Assembly: GCA_002899765.1 (NCBI GenBank)
Contig: PPDH01000028.1
Coordinates: 140,978 to 204,977 of the forward strand
Length of the DNA stretch: 64,000 nucleotides
DNA from: Sulfurimonas sp.
Lineage (GTDB): Bacteria > Campylobacterota > Campylobacteria > Campylobacterales > Sulfurimonadaceae
Direction: 5' to 3'
Shown piece by piece: positions 10,256 to 21,361 of the stretch. Below the pieces are notes generated by a model, which did no database searches, had not been told where the DNA came from, and saw only the letters and a list, made by a program, of their open reading frames with translations. Each line of letters starts with the position of its first letter. Position 1 is the stretch's first letter. Made by a program: the position numbers and the translations under genes.

Positions 10256-11852
10256 AACTTACCCTTTTATCTGAATCTACAATTGTATGCGCTGTGTATT
10301 TTTCATCCGTCTTGGCAAAGTCAATCCTAAAGTGCGCGCCTCTGCTCTCTTGCCTGCTTATGGCACACAGCAAAACTGCTTCCGCTAACATGAGCATATT
10401 TTTAAACTCTAAAAATTCTATAAGATTTGTGTTGTACTCTTTTGTTTTATCACTCACGCCCATTTTTGGCAAATCATCTCTCATCTCTTCAACCAGCTTT
10501 AGAGTCTCTTGGAGTGCTTCTTTGTCTCTCTTTATTCCTACATTTTTATAAAAAAACTCACCCAAATACGCCTGTTTTTCATAAAAATTTATCTCGTTTG
10601 TAAATCTCTTTATCTCTGCAATCTCATCTTCAAAGAACTCTTTTTCTTTAACATGGCTTATCTCTTTAGAAAATTCTTTAGCATATTTAGCAGCATTAAC
10701 TCCAGCCTGTCTGCCAAACACTACAAGCTCTAAAAGAGAGTTGCCTCCCAGCCTGTTTGCGCCATGAACTTTATGGTTTGCGCATTCCCCTGCCGCGAAG
10801 AGTCCTGCAATACATGTAGAAGAGTTCATATCCACTTCTATGCCGCCCATGGTATAGTGCGCTGCGGGCTTTATGGGTATAAGGTCATGCACAGGGTCAA
10901 CATTTTCATAAAGTTTTGCAAGCTTTGCCTCTTGAGGAAGCTCTTTTTCTATAAACTCTGCCCCTAAATGACGGATATCAAGATAGATATCTTCGCCTTT
11001 TACAATCTCATCATGTATGGCTTTTGAGACTTCATCACGCGGCAAAAGCTCGTTTACGAACCTCTTACCCTTTGAGTTTAAAAGATAACCGCCTGCACCT
11101 CTGGCGCTCTCTGAGATAAGAATAGAAGAGTTCTTGAGTGCGGTGGGATGAAACTGTACAAACTCCATATCACTTACTCTCGCTCCTGCTCTTAATGCCG
11201 AAGCAATTCCATCGCCCGTAGAAGAGAGTGAATTTGTAGAATAGTTATGATAGAGCCTACTGTAACCTCCCGTTGCGATAATTACGCTTGAAGCTTTATG
11301 TATCTCTATCTCGCCGCTTCTTTTGTTGAGCAGACTCACGCCGCAGATATGCTTTTTGCCGCTCTCATCAAGTTTACTAAGAAGCTCAAGCAAATATCTC
11401 TCGTTTAAAATCTCGATTCCCTCAGCTAAACATCTATCATAAAGCGTGTGAAGAATTTTTAAACCCGTATAATCCTGAGCATAACAAGCGCGGGCGGCAT
11501 AAGCGCCGCCAAGTTTTCTTTGGGCGATTTTAGACTTTGGTGTTCTGCTAAAAGGAACGCCTATACTATCAAGCCATGCAACGGCTTTTGGCGCTTCTTC
11601 GCACATATATCTAACAGCGCTCTCGTTCGCAAGAGCGTTTGCAGATTTGAGCGTATTTTGAACATGTATCTCTATGCTGTCACCCTCATCACCCGATAAA
11701 ACTGCATTAATGCCGCCTTGAGCCATACATGTCTGGCTCCTTGTGGGATACTCTTTTGTTATAACACTAACCTTTGCACCGTTTTCATGCGCATTCAAGG
11801 CGGCAACAAGACCTGCCCCACCCGCTCCTACTACTATAACTCTATTTTTCAT
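10245..11852 (-). CDS. Fumarate reductase/succinate dehydrogenase flavoprotein subunit
   Basis: VVGAGGAGLVAALNA, YPTRSQTCMAQGGINAVL, HKVHGANRLGGNSLLELVVFGRQAG. Confidence 0.93.
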   Translation of the reverse strand: MKNRVIVVGAGGAGLVAALNAHENGAKVSVITKEYPTRSQTCMAQGGINAVLSGDEGDSIEIHVQNTLKSANALANESAVRYMCEEAPKAVAWLDSIGVPFSRTPKSKIAQRKLGGAYAARACYAQDYTGLKILHTLYDRCLAEGIEILNERYLLELLSKLDESGKKHICGVSLLNKRSGEIEIHKASSVIIATGGYSRLYHNYSTNSLSSTGDGIASALRAGARVSDMEFVQFHPTALKNSSILISESARGAGGYLLNSKGKRFVNELLPRDEVSKAIHDEIVKGEDIYLDIRHLGAEFIEKELPQEAKLAKLYENVDPVHDLIPIKPAAHYTMGGIEVDMNSSTCIAGLFAAGECANHKVHGANRLGGNSLLELVVFGRQAGVNAAKYAKEFSKEISHVKEKEFFEDEIAEIKRFTNEINFYEKQAYLGEFFYKNVGIKRDKEALQETLKLVEEMRDDLPKMGVSDKTKEYNTNLIEFLEFKNMLMLAEAVLLCAISRQESRGAHFRIDFAKTDEKYTAHTIVDSDKRVSYEN

Positions 11853-14436
11853 CCTCTTCCCCGCTTATACCTATTTCTATGTTAAATTTTGCCCCGCCTT
11901 GAATATTTTCAACATAAAGTTTACCGCCTTTGTGCTGCTTAATAATATTTTTTGACATATGCAGTCCCAGTCCCGTACCGTTTTTATCAAACTTTGTAGA
12001 GAAGTATGGGTCAAAAATTTTATCTACTATCTCTTCGTCAATTCCGCCTGCGTTATCGCTTATCTCCATTACGGCAATATTTTGCATGTCATAACTTTTT
12101 ATTGAGATTTGCGCATCAACTATACCTTTTTCCTCAAACTGCTCTCTTGCGTTATTTATAATGTTTACCAAAACCTGTACAAACTCGTTTTTAAAAAGCA
12201 TAACTCTGTTTTTAGAGCCCAACTCTAGATGCAGATCTATATTTTGAGATAACAAACTCTCTTCAAGCAGCCAGTAGGCTTGAAATGCCGATTCACTTAA
12301 GGTATCCTCTTCCTGCTGTTTATTAGGTCTGTAAAAATCGCTAAAATTTGAAATAATTTTACCCATATTGTTAGTGTAAAATTCAATTTTTTTCAATTTT
12401 TTAGATAAAAAATCCAAAAATTCTTTTCTTTGCTTCTCTTTTTAGAGATCATACTGTTCAAGTTCTATCGCCATTACAATTGAAATATTTAGCGTGGATA
12501 TGATACTAAGAGGCTGCTTCCACTGATGTGATATCATACTGACAATCTCACCCATCTGTGTCAAACGGGATTTGTGCAGCATATAGGTATCCTTTTTTTG
12601 CATCTCGCTTACAGCGTCAGAAATCTTAAGTTCTAGTGTTTGATTTAACTCAAGGAGTTTATTTTTAAGCTCTTCAAGTTCACTATTTTTTTTCTTTAAA
12701 ATATGTTGACGATAAAAAAAGATAAAAATAACAACCAAAATGAAAAAAACTATCTCTTTAAAATACTCAAATTTTACGTTATTTACATAATTAATTGATA
12801 CCCAGTTATTGAAAAATTTATGTACGTCAGGATGTTCTAAATTTTTAGAAAACTTTTGAAAAATATTAAAAAGCATCTCATCATCGCTTCTTACTCCAAA
12901 ACAGACGCCGGTCTTATGCTCAAACTGTCCGGAAATTTTCAGATGCCCGTTAGATATATTTTTAAAAACATAAGCCGTATTAATCAAAGTGTCTATATAT
13001 CCGTAATACTTTCCGTTTTCAACATCTGCAAATCCATCTTTTATTGAATCTGTATAGTTCAACTTTATGTTAGGAAATCTCTCTTTTAGCTCTTGCACAA
13101 AAGGATTTCCTCTAACGACTACAAACTCTTCATCGAGCGCATTGTCAATATCTACTATATAGTTTTGAAGCTTTTTTGTAACTACCACCAACGGTTCATA
13201 ATGATAGGGCGCGGTATATTTTATGTTTTTCCCTTTTAGTATGTTTGCCGTCATGGGCAAAATGTCGCACTCTTTGTTTGCTGTCTTTGTTAAAGCATCT
13301 TCCCAATTTTCACTACTAACATATTTGTACGAAATATCGGCTCTATCTTTTGTGAGATTTAAAATATCTGAACCTATCCCTATAGCCATATCATGTTCTA
13401 TATCGCTAAGAGGCAGTATTGATTTTGTGACACAAGCCTTTATTTCGCCTTTTTTCTTGAGATACTCCTGCTCCTCTTTACTTAAAAATCCCTCTTTAGG
13501 ATTAAAGATAAGCTCATATATATTAACCTCTGATTCCACCAAACCCATAATTCTATAAATATCTAATATTCTCTCTATTTTACTTTTTTTTATGCTTCCC
13601 AAAGGCAGACCATCTATGTAAGCCAGTTTTTTTAGTTCATTTGCTTCATACTTAAGGGCATCTTTTGTCTTATCGGTAGGGTTATATTTTTTGAAAATAA
13701 TATCTACGGCTTCATCTATATTTTTAAATGCGTATTCCCATCCCCTTATAGAAGCTTTATTAAAACTATTGACACTCTGAGGATTTTTACGTATATTCTC
13801 TTGCGAAGTAAAAAGTATATCGCTGTAAAAATCAAAACCTCTCTCTTTTGGAGAAAGAAGCCTATACGGTATCCCTCTTTTTTTTAAGATAAAAGGCTCA
13901 TTTGAAACATACCCTGCATACAAATCGACTTTTCCTTCAACTAAATCTTCAAGATTAAAAGTATGATTCTTAAACTCTATACTTCTTTCATCTATTTTTG
14001 AGGATTTTATCATAGCATGAACGGATGCCGTCTCAACCGCATCCTCCGTTATCATGATTTTTTTACCTTGAAAATCTTTTAAACCGTATATATTTGAGGA
14101 CTCTATAGATATAAGAGTAAGCGGCGAAGATTGAAATATTGCACTAAGCAAAGATATTTTTTTTCCTTTAGCATAGCTCCAGATAAGACTTGAACGCCCT
14201 ATGCCGTAGGTTGTTCTGCCGTTAAGGACATCATCTATTACATCTGTTTTATTACTAAACTTTTTTATCTCTACATCAAACCCTGCATCCTTGTAAAAAC
14301 CCTTCTCTTTTGCCATGTAGTATCCTGCAAACTGAAACTGGTCAAGCCACTGAAGCTGCAGAGATACTTTTCGTAAAGGTTTTTGTAAAGCATGTAAAGA
14401 GGTAAAAAGAAGTAAAAAAACAAATATATATTTCAT
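11842..14436 (-). pseudogene. Sensor histidine kinase with two periplasmic solute-binding-like domains, interrupted by in-frame TAA at 12442-12444
   Basis: NMT1-like and SBP_bac_3-like domains, HisKA QMGEIVSMISHQWKQPL, then in-frame HATPase (NNAREQF, DNAGGI, GTGLGLHMSK). Confidence 0.85.
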
Positions 14437-14464
14437 AAAATTCCAACTATTTAATTGTAATAAA

Positions 14465-14836
14465 TTATACCACAAGAGTTAAAAGAGCATATCTTACAAT
14501 CCGCAAACTCCCCGCGATTAAAACAAACCAAACAAACCTAAGCCTAACTAAACCGGCAACAAGTGTTAGCGGATCGCCGATGATTGGCAGCCATGAAAGC
14601 GAGAGTGCATAGTAGCCGTACGTGTGAGTATAACTGTATGCTTTTTTTCCTGCTTTGGATGCCAAAAGTTTTGTTTTTGTTTTTTCATAAAGCAGATAAC
14701 CCAAAAAATAGTTAAATATTATGGCGAGAATATTACCGCTTGAGGCTAAAAAAAGCGCATTTAACTCCGACATGCCGCTTGATAGAGCAGCAATGAGTGC
14801 AACTTCAGAGCTAAAGGGAAAAATAGTAGCCGCCAA
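14465..14836 (-). CDS. YqaA-like VTT/SNARE-associated membrane protein
   Basis: FPFSSEVALIAALSSG...SWLPIIGDPLTLVAGLVRL; true start uncertain, may be upstream. Confidence 0.75.
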   Translation of the reverse strand: MAATIFPFSSEVALIAALSSGMSELNALFLASSGNILAIIFNYFLGYLLYEKTKTKLLASKAGKKAYSYTHTYGYYALSLSWLPIIGDPLTLVAGLVRLRFVWFVLIAGSLRIVRYALLTLVV

Positions 14837-14870
14837 AAAAGCCGATAGAAAAAGGGTTAGCTCTGTTATG

Positions 14871-15800
14871 TTATCTACTTGTAAATGATATTATATTTTC
14901 TATAACACCCGAGATAAGTTTCTGCCTTGCTTCAATACTTGTCCATGCAATATGCGGTGTTATATAGAGATTGTCTTTGTTTTTTACACTTAAAAGCGGA
15001 TGGTTCTCTTCCATCGGCTCACGACTAAGAACATCTAGCCCAAAAGAGAGATTTTTCTCATCAATCACTTTTGCAACCGCCTCTTCATCAATGATACCGC
15101 CGCGTCCAAGGTTTAAAACTACAGCTGAGTCTCTGCATGTTAACAACTGTTCATACCCCAAAAGATTAGCAGTTCTCTCATTTAGGGGTGCATGAATAGA
15201 AATAATATGACATGTTTTTAAAAGTTCATCAAGTTCTACATGTGGATAGTCTTGATTGTAATTCTTACCGCTTGTAGAGAAGTAGCATACATCCACACCG
15301 AATGCTTCTGCAACCCTAGCCACACCGCGGCCAATCTCGCCTAAACCTATAATGCCCCATTTTTTACCCTTAATTTCAAAAAACGGATGCGAGACATCTG
15401 TAAAAATAGGACTTTTTGCATAAGAGCCGTCTTTGACATACTCATCATAATATCTAGAATGTCCTAAGAGGTAAAAGAGCATGGAAAAAGTGTGTTGAAT
15501 TACTGAGTCGCTCGAATATCCTGAAACATTTTTTACCTCAATACCTCTCTTTTTTGCAGAGTCTATATCTACATTGTTCATGCCCGTAGCGGCTACGCAG
15601 ATAAGTTTTAAAGATGGAGAGTTTGAGATGTGAGCCTCTGTTATAACAACTTTGTTAGTAACTATAACATCTGCGTGAGCTATACGCTCTTGTGTATGCT
15701 GCGGCAAAGTTGTTTGAAAAACATCAACATCACCTAACTTAAAGAATCCCTTAAGAGAGGTGCCGCCAAAGGTAAGAGCATCTAGGATAACAATCTTCAT
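14871..15800 (-). CDS. D-2-hydroxyacid dehydrogenase
   Basis: KKWGIIGLGEIGRGVARVAEAFG NAD-binding site; LNLGRGGIIDEEAV. Confidence 0.92.
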   Translation of the reverse strand: MKIVILDALTFGGTSLKGFFKLGDVDVFQTTLPQHTQERIAHADVIVTNKVVITEAHISNSPSLKLICVAATGMNNVDIDSAKKRGIEVKNVSGYSSDSVIQHTFSMLFYLLGHSRYYDEYVKDGSYAKSPIFTDVSHPFFEIKGKKWGIIGLGEIGRGVARVAEAFGVDVCYFSTSGKNYNQDYPHVELDELLKTCHIISIHAPLNERTANLLGYEQLLTCRDSAVVLNLGRGGIIDEEAVAKVIDEKNLSFGLDVLSREPMEENHPLLSVKNKDNLYITPHIAWTSIEARQKLISGVIENIISFTSR

Positions 15801-16964
15801 TTAGCTGTCCTTGATGTTTTGAATCAACTCTCTTGCTCTGTCTAACGCTTTATCTGCCTGATCAAAAACAAGTGCGACCGCCAATCTTCTGCCTTTATGC
15901 GCTTCAGGCTTGGAAAAAATTCTAACAAAACTGTTGTCGCTAAAGAGGCTCTCATCAACACTTACAACAGGAGCATAACTGTGAACTTCAGATTTAAACG
16001 CGGCACTTGCACCCTCGCCGTAAAATGTAAACCCAAGCGGAAGTCCAAGAACTGCTCTTAGATGAAGCGCGAACTCGCTTTGAGACTGGGTAATAAGAGT
16101 TACCATTCCCGTATCATGCGGGCGGGGTGATACTTCGGAGAAATAGACCTCATCACCTTTAATGAAGAGCTCAACCCCAAAAAGACCGCGACCACCAAGA
16201 CCGTCCGTGATTTTTTTAGCTATCTCCTGCGAGCGCTCTTTTGCAAGCGGGCTCATCTGCATCGGCTGCCATGAGAAGACATAGTCGCCGCCCTTTTGTT
16301 CATGACCTATCGGTTCGCAAAAAACAGTCTCTTTGCCGTTTCTAGCGGTGAGCATCGTTATCTCATAATCAAAATCTATAAAAGCTTCGACAATAAGCTC
16401 ACTTGCATCACCCCTCGCCTCTTTTGCAATCTCCCATGATGCATCAATATCCTCTGCACTCTTAGCGACACTTTGCCCATGACCGGAACTACTCATAACA
16501 GGCTTGATAACACATGGAAAACCAAGACGCTCGGCTGAGTCTTTTAAACACTCTTTTGTCGTAACAAATTCATAAGGACCCGTTTTTAAACTAAGGACTT
16601 CTGCCGCAAATGTACGGATATTTTTTCTATTCATAGTCTTACTAACAGCGCTCGCGTTTGGAATAACGTTATACCCCTTATCCTCGGCTGCAAAAAGAGC
16701 ATCAATGCTGATAGCTTCTATCTCGGGTAAAATATAATCAGGTTTTTCACGGTGGATAATCTCCAAAACCGCATCTTTATCTTGCATATTTACGACATAG
16801 CTTCTGTGTGCTACATGGTGTGCAGGTGCATTTTGATATCTATCAACAGCTACGACTTCAAGACCGAGTCTTTGAGCTTCGATTGCTACTTCTTTGCCGA
16901 GTTCACCCGAACCTAGAAGCATGATTTTTTTTGAGTTTGATTTTAGGGGAGCAGAGAAATGCAT
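15801..16964 (-). CDS. purT: Formate-dependent phosphoribosylglycinamide formyltransferase
   Basis: ATP-grasp; [48 protein letters not shown]. Confidence 0.95.
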   Translation of the reverse strand: MHFSAPLKSNSKKIMLLGSGELGKEVAIEAQRLGLEVVAVDRYQNAPAHHVAHRSYVVNMQDKDAVLEIIHREKPDYILPEIEAISIDALFAAEDKGYNVIPNASAVSKTMNRKNIRTFAAEVLSLKTGPYEFVTTKECLKDSAERLGFPCVIKPVMSSSGHGQSVAKSAEDIDASWEIAKEARGDASELIVEAFIDFDYEITMLTARNGKETVFCEPIGHEQKGGDYVFSWQPMQMSPLAKERSQEIAKKITDGLGGRGLFGVELFIKGDEVYFSEVSPRPHDTGMVTLITQSQSEFALHLRAVLGLPLGFTFYGEGASAAFKSEVHSYAPVVSVDESLFSDNSFVRIFSKPEAHKGRRLAVALVFDQADKALDRARELIQNIKDS

Positions 16965-17014
16965 AATAATTCCTTCATTGATATGAAGGAATTATAGCAG
17001 AGCTGAGTTAAAAA

Positions 17015-19156
17015 TTATCGTTTTAGCCCGATAAGAGTCTCAAGAAGAGTATCTGAAGTGGTAATTGTTTTACCATTTGCCTGATACCCTCTTTGAATAA
17101 TAATGAGCTGTGTCAAAGAGCGGGACAAGTCAACATTTGAAGCTTCAAGAGCTGCTGCCTGCATAAATCCGCGTCCTGCCGTTGCAGCCGTTCCGATAAT
17201 CGGGTCTCCCGAGTTGGCAGTTTGTATATACACATTCCCGCCTTCACTTGACAAGCCCTCGTTGTTTGTAAACTTTGCCATACCGATTTGCGCCAAACCA
17301 AAAGAGCGCCCGTTACTAAATGAACCTACTAACGTACCGCTCTGGTCGATTCTGATACCAACCAAATCTCCACCTGTAAAACCGTCTTGACTTATTCCCG
17401 AAGTCGCTGAAGCAGAGTCAAAACTTGTCATACCGTCAAAACCGTTCGAGGTACCCAGCTTAATTGAAACTTGCTGGTTTGATGCCGAACCGTTGTTCGC
17501 AGTAAAAGAAACATTGGGAGGATTAAAAGTTGCCAATGAACCGTCATTATTAAATCTTACAAAACCTGTTTTTTCATTATACGGAGCTACCGAGTCAATG
17601 GTTGCAGGTTCGGGAACGCTTATCTTCATGTTCCAACTGCTTCCAGTTGCCGTGTCGACAGCAACTTTCCTAAACTCTGTTCTAAGAGTATGCTTTGAAC
17701 CTAGCGAGTCAAATATATCGATACTTGCCGAGTGTGTTGCTGCATTGAAACTTTGCGAAAATGCCGTTGCCGTACTTCCTGCATTAAGAGTTGAGTTTAG
17801 CGCTTCCATGTTTCTTGTAAACTTCTCATTTTCGGTTATACCGCCGCCCACAATACTGCCCGCATCCATTCCAGTTATCGATAAATTTATATTATAATCG
17901 TTTGCACTTACGCCCGGATTTGACAACTCAAACTTACCCTGAGCGTTTATTTTTACTTCTACATTACTTGTCGCACCGCCGCCGTCAGCATTTGCCTGTG
18001 TCTCAAGAGCATAGCGGAGATCTGCAATAGTAGTAAATTTTTTATCACCTCCGGCTACCGTTGTAGCTACCGTCGGGTCATACTGATATCTGTAAGCCGT
18101 AGTAACTGAATTAGCAACTAAAAAACCACTATCATCTCCGGCGCCGACTGCACTTATTCTGATATTATGCGAAGCATTTGAATCACCGTTGCTGTTTGCA
18201 AGAGTAATAGTGTCGGTTACCGTATCATATGTAGCACTTATTCCCGTTATCGAACTCTGTGCATTAATAGCAGAAACATATCTCGCACCATTTTGATCCG
18301 CCGTATTTCCGGCTACACCACCACTTGTCGTAATCTGCTTTGTCGTACCGTCATCCAGCTCAAATGTAATATCCAACTCAGCTACACCGGCAGAAACCGC
18401 TCCACCTGACGTTACCGTAGAGTTTACAAAAGATGCCCAAATACCTTGACCAGTCTGAAGACTAAATGCCTCTCCCGAATCATTAAACATAACACCCATA
18501 TTGCCTGATTCTACAGGGTTTCCGTTTTCATCTAATGCAGGCGGTGTCGGAAGTACCGGCGGAGCTCCCGCAGGAACCTCATAAGCAGGTGAGAAAGTCT
18601 CAACTAAAGGACCTGAATTTAGATTTGCTTTTATAATAACATTTTGGGTCGGAGATGCCGGAGTAGTAAGTCCCGGCGGTATATTTATGTTTGTTATAGG
18701 AGCCGTAGCATCTACAAGCCCCGTTGTCTGGTCTCTAAGCCATCCCTGCACGATAAAACCGTTGTTATCGACAAAGTTTCCTCCGGCATCAAATTTAAAG
18801 TCGCCTGAACGAGTATACTTATATGTATTCCCGCCATCCGGTGAGATGATGAAAAAACCGTCTCCCTGAATCGCAACATCGGTATTTTTATCAGAGTTTT
18901 GAACTGAACCTTGTGCAAAAATCTTAGTGATTGAACTCGCACTTGCACCTAGACCTACTTGTACAGGGTTTTTACCGCCCAGCTCACCTTGAGGAGCAGT
19001 AGCAATCGCCTTTGTCTGAGCAAGAAGATCTGAAAAGTTAGCACGTGAATACTTAAAACCTATAGTATTTACGTTTGCGATATTGTTCGACTCTACGTCC
19101 ATCGCAACTTGATGAGACTGTAGTCCGGATACACCGGCAAAAAGTGATTTTAACAT
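17015..19156 (-). CDS. flgE: Flagellar hook protein FlgE
   Basis: N-terminus MLKSLFAGVSGLQSHQVAMDVESNNIANVNTIGFKYSR; C-terminal hook motif. Confidence 0.95.
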   Translation of the reverse strand: MLKSLFAGVSGLQSHQVAMDVESNNIANVNTIGFKYSRANFSDLLAQTKAIATAPQGELGGKNPVQVGLGASASSITKIFAQGSVQNSDKNTDVAIQGDGFFIISPDGGNTYKYTRSGDFKFDAGGNFVDNNGFIVQGWLRDQTTGLVDATAPITNINIPPGLTTPASPTQNVIIKANLNSGPLVETFSPAYEVPAGAPPVLPTPPALDENGNPVESGNMGVMFNDSGEAFSLQTGQGIWASFVNSTVTSGGAVSAGVAELDITFELDDGTTKQITTSGGVAGNTADQNGARYVSAINAQSSITGISATYDTVTDTITLANSNGDSNASHNIRISAVGAGDDSGFLVANSVTTAYRYQYDPTVATTVAGGDKKFTTIADLRYALETQANADGGGATSNVEVKINAQGKFELSNPGVSANDYNINLSITGMDAGSIVGGGITENEKFTRNMEALNSTLNAGSTATAFSQSFNAATHSASIDIFDSLGSKHTLRTEFRKVAVDTATGSSWNMKISVPEPATIDSVAPYNEKTGFVRFNNDGSLATFNPPNVSFTANNGSASNQQVSIKLGTSNGFDGMTSFDSASATSGISQDGFTGGDLVGIRIDQSGTLVGSFSNGRSFGLAQIGMAKFTNNEGLSSEGGNVYIQTANSGDPIIGTAATAGRGFMQAAALEASNVDLSRSLTQLIIIQRGYQANGKTITTSDTLLETLIGLKR

Positions 19157-19188
19157 TTGAAATCCTTTTGTTTATTGGTATAGTTAGT

Positions 19189-19206
19189 TAGCATTTTATG
19201 TTCCAA
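19189..19206 (-). promoter_or_regulatory. Canonical sigma54 promoter for flgE
   Basis: Minus strand TTGGAACATAAAATGCTA: GG-N10-GC. Confidence 0.8.
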
Positions 19207-19209
19207 CTT

Positions 19210-20466
19210 TTAAGCACTCATGTTAAGTGCTTTTTGCAACATCTCATCTGCGGTTGTTATAGACTTTGAATTTGCATCGTATGATCTTTGCATAACAATA
19301 ATTTCCGTAAGACCGGCTGCCATCTCAACATTTGAGCCCTCAAGCTTAAAGTTTGTCATATCCGTTCCCGTAATATTCTTACCGTTTTCATCCTGAAAAA
19401 ATATTGCCCTGCCGCTGTTTTGAGACTCTGCAAATCTTGAACCGCTTACACGTTCAAGTCCTCTGTCATTTTGAAAATGATAGACGGCGACCATTCCAAT
19501 TGCGCTTTGCATGCCGTTTGAAAAGGTTGCTATTACTTCTGCGTTTTTATTAATATCATAACCCAGAAGATCACCTGCTTCAAGACCGTTTGCAGAACTT
19601 GAGCTGCTAAATTCATTTCCTATCGCTATAACACCGTTATATCCGCTGCCCAGATTTATGGCTACTTCCGTACCGTTGTTATCTACAGATGCAAGAGTTG
19701 AAGAGAGCAGAGCTCCTGTCTCATCAAAACTTACAACACCGCTGCTTGAGCCGTAAGTCTGCGTTCCCTCAAGGTCTTGAATCGTAGCAGTTACATCCCA
19801 CTGTACTCCGGGGAGAACTTGAGGATCGCTCTTTGTAAATTCAAGTCTTAAATTATTTCGATTGTTTTGTGAGTCAACTACTCCTGCGCTCATTATTCTT
19901 GATTCATTTTCTGCAGTTAGATTTCCATAAAAAGTTGCCTCTGTCGTAGGCTGAACCGGAAAAAGCAGATTCTCGGGAAAACGGAGTTTTTCTTGTGTGT
20001 TTACATCTCCTAGTTCAACTTCCGCCAACTGCTCAGTCAGCACTCCATCAGTAATGTTGTCTCCCATTGTTCCTAAAACATAGTAACCGTCATTAGTAAC
20101 CAAATCTCTGTTTTCATCAAACAAAAAAGCTCCGTCACGAGTATATACGGGTTCGCCTTCAGCTTGAATTCCAAACCAGCCGTCACCTATAATAGCCAAA
20201 TCGGTACTTCTATCGCTGAGTTGAAAAACACCTTTGCTCTCATCCATGGCAACCGTATTTAACTTTGTGCCGATTCCAACACCGCTGCTAGCACTTGAAA
20301 AATCCGAAGATGTAACAAGAGCCTCTTCAAAAAGTGCAGAAAACTCTGTCGTATATCCACGAAATCCGACCGTACTTATATTTGCTAAATTATCAGAAAT
20401 GACATCAATACCATACTGATGCGCTTTAATTCCGTTTATTCCCGTATAAAAAGCCTGGCTCATCAT
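19210..20466 (-). CDS. Flagellar hook-basal body protein (FlgE paralogue)
   Basis: MMSQAFYTGINGIKAHQYGIDVISDNLANISTVGFRGY; C-terminal SNVEMAAGLTEIIVMQRSYDANSK. Confidence 0.92.
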   Translation of the reverse strand: MMSQAFYTGINGIKAHQYGIDVISDNLANISTVGFRGYTTEFSALFEEALVTSSDFSSASSGVGIGTKLNTVAMDESKGVFQLSDRSTDLAIIGDGWFGIQAEGEPVYTRDGAFLFDENRDLVTNDGYYVLGTMGDNITDGVLTEQLAEVELGDVNTQEKLRFPENLLFPVQPTTEATFYGNLTAENESRIMSAGVVDSQNNRNNLRLEFTKSDPQVLPGVQWDVTATIQDLEGTQTYGSSSGVVSFDETGALLSSTLASVDNNGTEVAINLGSGYNGVIAIGNEFSSSSSANGLEAGDLLGYDINKNAEVIATFSNGMQSAIGMVAVYHFQNDRGLERVSGSRFAESQNSGRAIFFQDENGKNITGTDMTNFKLEGSNVEMAAGLTEIIVMQRSYDANSKSITTADEMLQKALNMSA

Positions 20467-20483
20467 TTGTGTGTACCTCTTTT

Positions 20484-21149
20484 TTAGTAAATCTCTACTA
20501 CATCAGAGAGAGCTACATAACTAGAACCTACTTTAAAGTAGGTCTCACCACCCTCAAACTTAACTGATTCTATAGGATATGCTCCGATTCTTGTGGTCAA
20601 ATCATCACCGTTAGGATTTTTATAAGAGGCAGTTGCATAATAGATACCGCTGTCAAGTTCGTTTCCGTTTGCATCGGTTCCATCCCATGTAAACTGGTAT
20701 ACTCCCTTAGGATTTGTACCGACATCTAGTGTTTTTAATATATTTCCGTTTACATCGAGTATCTCAACGCTTCCTTGTTCTATATCATCTGGAAAGTAAA
20801 TCTCAAAAGTAGTCTCGCTTCCCTCATCAAAAACAATTGCATTACTTCCCGTATCTGCTGTTTTACCTATAGCAGATATTGTACTAAACTGCTGTGAATT
20901 GCCAAGTGAAGCTGCTAAGTCCGAGAGCGCTTTATTGGTATTTTACGTAGCTTCTAATGTTGCAAGCTGTGAAGTCTGCGTTAAAATCTTTTCACTATCC
21001 ATCGGCTCTGTCGTATCTTGATTTTGAAGTTCAACCAAAAGAAGCGTCATAAAATCATCTTTACCTAAAGCCGTCTTGTCCTCAGTTGCTGTTGAAGTAG
21101 CATACTCTGCATTTGTCGCAGCATTTAAACCTGTTGATGTGATTGCCAT
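20484..21149 (-). pseudogene. flgD: Flagellar hook capping protein FlgD, interrupted by in-frame TAA at 20943-20945
   Basis: DDFMTLLLVELQNQDTTEPMDSEKILTQTSQLATLEAT*NTNKALSDLAASLGNSQQF...SDVVEIY in one frame. Confidence 0.85.
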
Positions 21150-21361
21150 AATTAACTCCTTAATTTTATTTCATAAATTTAAGGGAATCTTTTCCCTTGA
21201 TTTGTCCGCAAAAGGAACCCGTTCGTTTAGTGCGTAACAAGTTATATATATCGTGGAACAATAATTTCCAAAGAGCTTAGTATATCTTCATGTGTCTCTT
21301 CGTTCTCAAAATAGCTATACTCTTCATGAGCTCTCTGCTCATTTTGTCTCTGTTGATGTTG

